DNA of 64,000 nucleotides from JAWLGZ01 sp041690635. Lineage in GTDB: Bacteria > Pseudomonadota > Gammaproteobacteria > Thiohalomonadales > Thiohalomonadaceae. The stretch spans positions 124,001-188,000 of the forward strand of contig JAWLGZ010000005.1 of the NCBI GenBank assembly GCA_041690635.1. Reading direction: 5' to 3'. This document shows, piece after piece, positions 58,273-64,000 of this stretch. Every line of letters starts with the position of its first letter. Positions within the stretch are counted from its first letter, which is position 1. The position numbers and the translations under genes were made by a program. The notes beneath the pieces are model-generated. The model searched no databases, was not told the origin of the DNA, and was given only the letters and a program-made list of their open reading frames with translations.

Positions 58273-58344
58273 GCGGGCGGTGTCGCTGCGCGCTGTCGAC
58301 GGCCTCGCAACGACACCACCTCGTTTCTCTTGCCCAAGCCCGTG

Positions 58345-59226
58345 TCAACGGCCCCGCAGGGCAGCGATCCGCTCCTCCAGCGGCGGGTGGGACATGAACA
58401 GCCGTGCCAGGGTGCCGCCGCCGCCCTTGATACCGAAGGCGGCCATCTGATCCGGCAGGTGTGACGGTTCATGGGCCGAGCGCAGCCGCTCCAGCGCGGC
58501 GACCATCTTCTCCCGCCCCGCCAGTGATGCCCCGCCGGAGTCAGCCCGGAACTCCCGCTGGCGGCTGAACCACATGATGATGACGGAGGCGAGGATGCCG
58601 AGCACGATTTCGGCCACGATGCTGGTTACCCAGTAGCCGATGCCGGGTCCGTGGTACTGGCTGTTGTTGCCCTGCAGCGCGCGATCCACCAGGTAGCCCA
58701 CCACCTTGGCGATGAAGATGACGAAGGTGTTGAGCACCCCCTGAATCAGGGCCATCGTCACCATGTCGCCATTGGCCACGTGACTCACCTCGTGGGCCAG
58801 TACCGCCTCCACCTCATCCCGGCTCATGCTCTCCAGCAGCCCGGTGCTGACCGCCACCAGCGAGTTGTTGCGGCTGGGGCCGGTGGCGAAGGCGTTGGGT
58901 TCGGGTGAGCGGTAGATGGCCACCTCCGGCATGGCGATGCCGGCGCGCTGGGCCTGGGTACGCACCGTCTCCACCAGCCACTGTTCGGCGGCGCTGCGCG
59001 GCTGTTCGATGACCTGCGCGCCCACCGACCGTTTCGCCACCCACTTGGAGATGGCGAGCGAGATAAAGGAGCCGCCCATGCCGAAGATGGCGGCGAATAC
59101 CAGCAGCGCACCGAGATCGATGCCGTCCGGCCCGAGAAAGCGGCCGACGCCCAGCACGCTGACCACCAGGCCGAGCACCACCAAGATGGCCAGGTTGGTG
59201 CCGACAAACAGCAGAACACGTTTCAT
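58345..59226 (-). CDS. htpX: Membrane metalloprotease HtpX
   Basis: 293-aa inner-membrane protease. Two N-terminal helices (about 4-24, 40-60) are followed by the HEVSH zinc site (His145, Glu146, His149), two further helices, and the third ligand Glu in SRQREFRAD. The C-terminal HPPLEERIAALR is the HtpX hallmark. It degrades misfolded membrane proteins with FtsH. It is divergent from nhaR across 131 bp. Confidence 0.95.
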   Translation of the reverse strand: MKRVLLFVGTNLAILVVLGLVVSVLGVGRFLGPDGIDLGALLVFAAIFGMGGSFISLAISKWVAKRSVGAQVIEQPRSAAEQWLVETVRTQAQRAGIAMPEVAIYRSPEPNAFATGPSRNNSLVAVSTGLLESMSRDEVEAVLAHEVSHVANGDMVTMALIQGVLNTFVIFIAKVVGYLVDRALQGNNSQYHGPGIGYWVTSIVAEIVLGILASVIIMWFSRQREFRADSGGASLAGREKMVAALERLRSAHEPSHLPDQMAAFGIKGGGGTLARLFMSHPPLEERIAALRGR

Positions 59227-59319
59227 CTGTAACCTCCGGGTTTTCGGACAGGTGACTGCGGGATGGACCTCCCCCAGCTTTGGGGCGCCACTCTACCGGG
59301 CCGAATCATGAAAGAAAAT

Positions 59320-59354
59320 TCGATTATTATTGATAACCGATTCGGTAATATCGA
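59320..59354. promoter_or_regulatory. Palindromic candidate operator upstream of nhaR
   Basis: TCGAT (59320-59324) and ATCGA (59350-59354) enclose ATAACCGATTCGGTAAT (59333-59349), which is itself a near-palindrome. The site ends 3 bp before the nhaR ATG. LysR-family proteins bind such dyads to autoregulate. There is no visible ribosome-binding site, so nhaR may be leaderless. Confidence 0.35.
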
Positions 59355-59357
59355 TCT

Positions 59358-60275
59358 ATGCGCGGGCTGAACTACAACCACCTCTACTACTTCTGGATGG
59401 TCGCCGGCGAGGGCGGGGTGAGCCGGGCCGCCGAGCGGCTGCACCTCACTCCGCAAACCATCAGCGGCCAGCTGCACCTGCTGGAGACCCACCTGGGCGA
59501 ACGGATGTTCACCCGCGCGGGGCGCTCGCTCGTTCTGACCGAATCGGGGCGGCTGGCGTTCGAGTATGCGGACGAGATCTTCCGGCTGGGGGCCGAGATG
59601 GAGGATGTGTTGCAGGGGCGGGCCGGCAGTCGCACCCTGCCCTTCACGGTCGGCATCGTGGACGTGGTGCCGAAGATGATCGCCCAGCACCTGCTCGAAC
59701 CGGCGCTGGGGCTGGAACGGCCGATACGCTTCGTCTGCCGCGAGGGGAAGCTCGAAGAGCTGCTGGCGGAGATGGCGGTGCACCGGCTGGACATGGTGCT
59801 GGCTGACACCCCGCTCGCCCCCGGCAGCAATGTGCGGGCGTTCAACCACCTGCTCGGCGAGTGCGGTATCACCTTCTTCGCCGGGGGCGAACTGGCGGGC
59901 CGTTACCGTGAGGGTTTCCCCCATTCACTGAACGATGCGCCGATGCTGCTGCCGGCCACCAATACGGCCTTGCGTGGGGCGCTGATGCTGTGGCTGGAGC
60001 AGCACGATATCCGCCCACGCATCACCGGCGAATTCGAGGACAGCGCGCTGATGACCGCTTTCGGCCAGGCGGGCGTCGGGGTGTTCATTTCGCCCAGCGT
60101 CATTGACGCGGACATCATGCGACAGTTTTCGGTGGAGCCCATCGGCCGCACCGACAAGGTGCGGGAACGGTTCTACGCCATCTCGACCGAGCGGCGTCTG
60201 CGCCATCCGGCGGTTGTCGCCATCAGCAAGGCGGCCCGGCTGGAGCTCTTTTCGTCCACAGTGGAGCCGGACTGA
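59358..60275 (+). CDS. nhaR: LysR-family regulator NhaR
   Basis: 305-aa regulator. The N-terminal winged HTH (MRGLNYNHLYYFWMVAGEGG, then VSRAAERLHLTPQTISGQL) is characteristic of NhaR, with NYNHLYYFW as its signature. The effector domain follows (about 90-290). NhaR activates the Na+/H+ antiporter nhaA in E. coli in response to sodium. No nhaA is in the window. It is divergent from htpX. Confidence 0.88.
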   Translation: MRGLNYNHLYYFWMVAGEGGVSRAAERLHLTPQTISGQLHLLETHLGERMFTRAGRSLVLTESGRLAFEYADEIFRLGAEMEDVLQGRAGSRTLPFTVGIVDVVPKMIAQHLLEPALGLERPIRFVCREGKLEELLAEMAVHRLDMVLADTPLAPGSNVRAFNHLLGECGITFFAGGELAGRYREGFPHSLNDAPMLLPATNTALRGALMLWLEQHDIRPRITGEFEDSALMTAFGQAGVGVFISPSVIDADIMRQFSVEPIGRTDKVRERFYAISTERRLRHPAVVAISKAARLELFSSTVEPD

Positions 60276-60410
60276 CGCAGGGCGAATCGACTGCCTGCGG
60301 TAACAACGGTGGCCGCACCCGTCCGACGCACTCCACACCGAAAGCCGCCTGCCGGATCTTCACACCCCTGCGGTATCATGGCCCCTTGGACAAAAAGGAT
60401 TTTTTTCGCC

Positions 60411-61823
60411 ATGTATTCGGTGTTGCCCGCCATCGTTGCCCTGCTTTTCCTCGGGTACGGGCTCTATGTGGTCTCCTCCCAGGGGTTTACGGCCACCACC
60501 GGCACCTTCTTTGCGCTCTGTTTCACCACCTTTGCCTGGCAATTCACCTGGGCGGTGCTGTTTCAGACGCATGAGCCGGCACTGGCGCTCCCGCTGGTGA
60601 AGTTCGGCTACCTGCTGATCCTCTTTCTGCCCACCACCCTTTACCACTTCCTGGTCGAACTCGCCGGCCCGCCCCGGGAGAAACCGTTCGTCTACCTCTC
60701 CTATATCGTTGCCGCCCTGCTTGCAGGATTTCTCGTCGGGTCGGACCTCTTCGTCACCGGCTATCACGACTATTTCTGGGGCTACTACCCGAAGGCGGGG
60801 CCGTTGCATCCGGTGCACGTGGCGCAGACCGCTATCGTGGTCTCCCGGGGGCTGTACATCGTGTGGCGGCAACAGCGCACCTCGGTGTTGGCGCAACGCG
60901 CCCGCTTGCGGCTATGCACAATCGCCCTGTTCATCTACTCTCTCGCGGCGGTGGACTACCTCTGCAACTACGGCATCGAGTTCTACCCGCCGGGTGTGGT
61001 GTTCATCGCCATCAGCCTGGGCCTGCTGGCGCGGGCCATCGTCAAGCACGACCTCTTCTCCCACCCGCTGGGGGTGGCCGCATCGATGGCGCACGAGATC
61101 CGTACCCCCTTGGCCACACTACGGATGCAGGCCACCTCGGTGGCGCGCTACTGGGAGATCCTGTTCGAGGGCTATCAGGCGGCGGTGCGGCACGGGCTGG
61201 TGGAGCCGCGGTTGCGGGAACGGGAGCTGCGGGTGCTCGAGCGGTTGTCGCGGGATATCGAACATGAGGTGCACCGCTCCAACCTGATCGTCGACTTCAT
61301 GCTCGCGGCGAGCACTATGGAAAAGATCGATCGGTCACAGTTCACGAACCATTCAGCACGCCGCTGCCTGGACGAAGCGCTGCTCCGTTATCCGTTCCCG
61401 TCAGGCGGGCGTGATCGGATTAGCGTGGACTCGGCGCAGGAGTTCCGGTTTTTCGGCAGCGATCTTCTGCTTGAGCAGGTGTTGTTCAACCTGATCAGGA
61501 ACGCGCTGCATGCCACAGCCGGGAAGGGGACGATCCATATCGCCCTCCAGACAGGTGACGGCCGTAACGCGATAGTGGTTACCGACACCGGGACGGGGGT
61601 GCCGCGCGATGTACTCCCCCGCATCTTTGAGCCCTACTTCAGCACGCGCCATGCGGGTGCCGGCATTGGCCTCGCCTTCTGCCGCCGTGTGATGGAGGTG
61701 TTTGGTGGAAAGATCCGTTGTGATTCCACCGAGGGGGAACGGACCACCTTTACACTCAGCTTCCCCGCCGTACCCGGGATCGGTGAATCTGAACGGGCGC
61801 AGGGTGCGCTCGGGGCGGCCTGA
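60411..61823 (+). CDS. Seven-helix membrane sensor histidine kinase
   Basis: 470-aa kinase. About seven membrane helices fill residues 1-215 (his7kTM-like), followed by a HisKA box with His228 (MAHEIRTPLATLRM) and HATPase motifs (NLIRNALHA, TDTGTGVP, GIGLAFCRR). The ATG at 60411 is preferred (AAGGA upstream); a second ATG at 60378 has no ribosome-binding site. No response regulator is adjacent. Confidence 0.85.
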   Translation: MYSVLPAIVALLFLGYGLYVVSSQGFTATTGTFFALCFTTFAWQFTWAVLFQTHEPALALPLVKFGYLLILFLPTTLYHFLVELAGPPREKPFVYLSYIVAALLAGFLVGSDLFVTGYHDYFWGYYPKAGPLHPVHVAQTAIVVSRGLYIVWRQQRTSVLAQRARLRLCTIALFIYSLAAVDYLCNYGIEFYPPGVVFIAISLGLLARAIVKHDLFSHPLGVAASMAHEIRTPLATLRMQATSVARYWEILFEGYQAAVRHGLVEPRLRERELRVLERLSRDIEHEVHRSNLIVDFMLAASTMEKIDRSQFTNHSARRCLDEALLRYPFPSGGRDRISVDSAQEFRFFGSDLLLEQVLFNLIRNALHATAGKGTIHIALQTGDGRNAIVVTDTGTGVPRDVLPRIFEPYFSTRHAGAGIGLAFCRRVMEVFGGKIRCDSTEGERTTFTLSFPAVPGIGESERAQGALGAA

Positions 61824-61862
61824 GCGCCGCCGGGGGTGGCCCCCCGACGGCGCGTGGCGAGG

Positions 61863-62348
61863 TCAGTCCTCCTTCAACTCATACTGTTTTACGCGGGCAA
61901 GCACCGGATCCGGAAGCGGGGCGATGCGCCTTTCGTGATCAGCGAACACGATCTGCTGCCTGCCCGTTGCCACCACGGTTCCGTCGACGAGGAACTGGAA
62001 CCTCAACCAGAACGAACAGCGCCTGATCTCAAAGGTGTTCATCCGGCACTCCACGCTCTGGAACGGAAAGGTCTCCCGCAGGTAGTCCTGCTGCGCGTGC
62101 TTGGTGATGAATACCCCCTGATCACGCAACATGTCCGCCGAGATGCACTGGAAGAACCAGCGCTCGCGGCAGACCCCTTGCCACTCGAAGTAGCGCGCGA
62201 AGTAGGTGTTCGCGTAGGCGTTCGAGTCCTTCAGATAGATGTCGATGGTGTGGGTGAAGGTTTTATGCTCCGCACCGGCTCGCGGCTTTTTCGGCCGATG
62301 AGTTGCGCGAGGCTTTTCCGGGCTTACGACACTACTTGCATTCAACAT
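61863..62348 (-). CDS. Hotdog-fold acyl-CoA thioesterase-like protein
   Basis: 161-aa protein. After a basic N-terminal extension of about 30 residues, the 4HBT-type hotdog domain begins (YLKDSNAYANTYFARYFEW, then QGVCRERWF), with the catalytic Asp region DSNAYANTYF typical of enediyne-type and YbgC-like thioesterases. It would hydrolyse an acyl thioester; the acyl substrate is unknown. The start codon and ribosome-binding site lie at the base of a strongly structured leader (62341-62447). Confidence 0.8.
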   Translation of the reverse strand: MLNASSVVSPEKPRATHRPKKPRAGAEHKTFTHTIDIYLKDSNAYANTYFARYFEWQGVCRERWFFQCISADMLRDQGVFITKHAQQDYLRETFPFQSVECRMNTFEIRRCSFWLRFQFLVDGTVVATGRQQIVFADHERRIAPLPDPVLARVKQYELKED

Positions 62349-62447
62349 GGTGGCTCTCCTTCAGGACAGGTTGAGCATTCCGGTCACGAACGTGACCGTG
62401 TACGGTTGCTGCGCCGACGAGGTGCAGCAACCTGTCCCCATGTTGAA
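62341..62447 (-). promoter_or_regulatory. Structured leader RNA that can sequester the thioesterase start codon
   Basis: Read on the minus strand, four perfect pairings are visible. P0: TTCAACATGG (62447-62438) with CCATGTTGAA (62350-62341), which contains the AUG. P1: ACAGGTTG (62435-62428) with CAACCTGT (62373-62366). P2: GGTTGCTGC (62432-62424) with GCAGCAACC (62412-62404). P3: CGGTCACG with CGTGACCG (62398-62381). P1 and P2 share bases and exclude each other, which is switch-like. The AGGAG ribosome-binding site lies between P1 and P0. The 10-bp outer pair could instead be the terminal inverted repeat of a small insertion. Confidence 0.5.
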
Positions 62448-62612
62448 GTGAACGCACCGTCGGTGGAATGGATTGCCGGTGAATTGGGGTGAATGTGTCA
62501 GAATTGTGTCACCAATGATCTGATGTCGTGCATGCCCCGGTCCGTGGATTCATCGGATTAACAAAACGAAACGACCGAGGTTTGCCGCGACCTGTACAGG
62601 AGGATGAGTTTC

Positions 62613-63056
62613 ATGGTTGTTGACAGCCTGCAGAGTGCCGAGCGGTATTTCGAACTCCATCGCCGATTTCCCGCCGCCTTCGATTTTCTCCGCTCTCCGG
62701 GAGTGGGTGCACTGCCCTCCGGGCGTCACTCCATCGACGGCGACAACCTGTTCGCGATTGTGTCACAGGGACCCGCGCGCACCCGCGCGGAGGCACGGCT
62801 CGAAGCGCATCGGAAGTACATCGACATCCAGATGGTGCTGAAGGGCACCGACGAGATGGGGTGGAAGACGATTTCAGCGTGCCGGGTTGGAGGTGGGTAC
62901 GACGATGACAGGGATGTGCAGTTCTTCGACGATTCTCCCTCCGCCTGGGTGGCGGTGACCGCCGGTACGTTCTGTATCTTTTTCCCCACCGATTGCCATG
63001 CGCCCCTCGTCGGTGAAGGGACTATCCACAAGGTCGTGGTGAAGGTGGCGGTTTGA
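62613..63056 (+). CDS. YhcH/YjgK/YiaL family protein
   Basis: 147-aa cupin-like beta-barrel protein of the YhcH (DUF386) family. The pattern ARLEAHRKYIDIQMVLKGTDEMGW, then FFDDSPSAWVAVTAGTFCIFFPTDCHAPLVGEG is diagnostic, with conserved metal-binding His/Asp/Glu. It has been proposed to act in sugar-acid catabolism. AGGAGG lies 9 nt before the ATG at 62613; an ATG three codons earlier is too close to it. Confidence 0.88.
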   Translation: MVVDSLQSAERYFELHRRFPAAFDFLRSPGVGALPSGRHSIDGDNLFAIVSQGPARTRAEARLEAHRKYIDIQMVLKGTDEMGWKTISACRVGGGYDDDRDVQFFDDSPSAWVAVTAGTFCIFFPTDCHAPLVGEGTIHKVVVKVAV

Positions 63057-63074
63057 TGCTGACAGGCATTCGCT

Positions 63075-63494
63075 TCAAGTGGGTGTCGGGCGACTCAGCA
63101 GATAGCTGCCGACGGCGATGAACAGAAGACCGGTGACCACCGGTACCCAAAGGGTGTCGGTGCGCCACACCATAATCAGCCAGCTCGCCGTCATCAGGGT
63201 AACCGCGGTTGCCTTGGCGCGGCTGGTAATCGCCCGTTGCTCCTGCCACTGCCGCAGCGGAGGGCCCAAGTGCCGGTGGTTGTGGATCCAGTCGTGCAGA
63301 CGGCGGGAGCCGCGATCCGCGGCCCACGCGGCGAGCAGCAGAAAAGGCACCGTCGGGATGCCCGGCAGGAATACGCCGACCAGCGCCAGCCCGACACTGA
63401 GGTAGGCCAGCAGGGCAAAGGGCCAGCGAATGCGGTCGATGGGTTCGGGCGGCGGCATCGTGCGATTGTTGCCGCACAGGTTACGGATGTCCAC
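63075..63494 (-). CDS. ybaN: YbaN-family (DUF454) inner-membrane protein
   Basis: 139-aa protein with three or four membrane helices and the DUF454 core (ALLAYLSVGLALVGVFLPGIPTVPF, LHDWIHNHRHLGPPLRQWQEQRAI). Function unknown. A GTG start at 63494 with GAGGCG upstream is used; an ATG at 63458 is a second option that loses 12 residues. It is convergent with the YhcH gene, 18 bp away. Confidence 0.85.
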   Translation of the reverse strand: MDIRNLCGNNRTMPPPEPIDRIRWPFALLAYLSVGLALVGVFLPGIPTVPFLLLAAWAADRGSRRLHDWIHNHRHLGPPLRQWQEQRAITSRAKATAVTLMTASWLIMVWRTDTLWVPVVTGLLFIAVGSYLLSRPTPT

Positions 63495-63592
63495 GGGGGC
63501 GCCTCACGGCGCCGGAGAGCGGGCAGGCAAGAGCGCAACAGTACGCTATAAATCTGGTTGGCTTGGCGGTTTGCCTGCGGCGGAGACGTGAC

Positions 63593-63988
63593 ATGGGACG
63601 GGACCTGGCGGACGACACCGGAAAGCTGCTCCTGCGACTCACCCTGGGGGTGCTGATCCTGTTGCACGGGGTGCGCAAGATTACCGACGGCGTCGGGCCG
63701 ATTGAATCGATGCTGGAGGGGGCCGGCCTGCCTACGGTGATCGCCTATGGTGTCTATCTGGGCGAGGTGCTCGGTCCACTACTGCTCATGGTCGGCTGGT
63801 ATGCCCGGGTGGGGGCCGGGCTTATCGCCATCAACATGCTGTTTGCAATCGGGTTGGTGAGTTGGGGCGGAGTGCTGACGCTGAATGATTTCGGTGGCTG
63901 GGCTGTGGAGCTGGAGGGCATCTATCTGTTCACGGCCGTTGCCCTGGTGTTGATGGACCCGGGGCGGTTCAGCGTGAACCGCCGCTGA
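63593..63988 (+). CDS. DoxX family membrane protein
   Basis: 131-aa four-helix membrane protein of the DoxX family (LLLRLTLGVLILLHGVRKI, then VYLGEVLGPLLLMVGWYARVGA). The family covers subunits of thiosulfate:quinone oxidoreductase and small oxidoreductase partners; the role here is unknown. The start at 63593 follows CGGAG at 7 nt; the frame is open ten codons further upstream. It ends 12 bp before the right edge of the window. Confidence 0.88.
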   Translation: MGRDLADDTGKLLLRLTLGVLILLHGVRKITDGVGPIESMLEGAGLPTVIAYGVYLGEVLGPLLLMVGWYARVGAGLIAINMLFAIGLVSWGGVLTLNDFGGWAVELEGIYLFTAVALVLMDPGRFSVNRR

Positions 63989-64000
63989 GTCCCGCAAATT

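Overview
The window is GC-rich gammaproteobacterial chromosome. The gene content suggests a Chromatiales/Ectothiorhodospira-like sulfur-cycle bacterium: a tetrathionate-reductase-type locus, a persulfide-dioxygenase/rhodanese protein, a split B12-dependent ribonucleotide reductase, DegQ, HtpX, NhaR, SlyX, PurT and many c-di-GMP and two-component proteins. Taxonomy is inferred from gene content only. No rRNA, tRNA or CRISPR array was seen.

1-7140: the end of an unidentified gene and a REP-like hairpin pair are followed by a minus-strand protein-quality cluster (Hsp20, CbpA-like DnaJ, OmpA-like lipoprotein, DegQ) behind a sigma32-like promoter. Next comes a plus-strand class II ribonucleotide reductase split into NrdJa and NrdJb, with two NrdR-box matches and a consensus-like promoter.

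7140-16000: an accessory region. A DUF4160/DUF2442 pair is bracketed by a direct duplication of the last 130 bp of nrdJb. An AT-richer two-gene Septu-like unit follows (PtuA-like ATPase plus HNH nuclease). The nuclease gene is cut short by a 240-270 bp hairpin-rich repeat that occurs three times, two of them in tandem, with a shorter core elsewhere. Small envelope genes of unknown function follow. At least two genes take their stop codon from the GGGGTCAGAGTAA-type repeat core, and a third ends in a related inverted motif.

16000-28130: envelope and housekeeping genes of mixed kind: a coiled-coil protein, a monohaem cytochrome c, a 927-aa membrane-anchored unknown, an FCY1-like cytosine deaminase, a cupin, an NfeD/SPFH pair, an ankyrin protein, an AhpD-like protein without its Cys pair, and a glutaminase-STAS-cNMP-binding fusion.

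28290-35703: co-directional ttrS-ttrR-ttrB-ttrC-ttrA, encoding a sensor with a PhnD-type periplasmic domain, a FixJ-type regulator, a Tat-exported 4Fe-4S subunit, an NrfD-type membrane quinol oxidase subunit and a Tat-exported molybdopterin subunit.

35700-64000: a YkgJ protein, a GGDEF/EAL protein, an MBL-rhodanese protein, a secreted metalloprotease, a degenerate hemerythrin, two overlapping GNAT-like transferases, PurT, a divergent OmpR-type regulator and 7TM-DISM kinase, SlyX with a secreted hydrolase and a pentapeptide-repeat protein, an SDR-SPW-VKOR fusion, a PhnD protein with a kinase, HtpX/NhaR, a 7TM kinase, a hotdog thioesterase behind a highly structured leader, YhcH, YbaN and DoxX proteins. 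The best candidates for undescribed biology are the cassette-like accessory region and the thioesterase leader.
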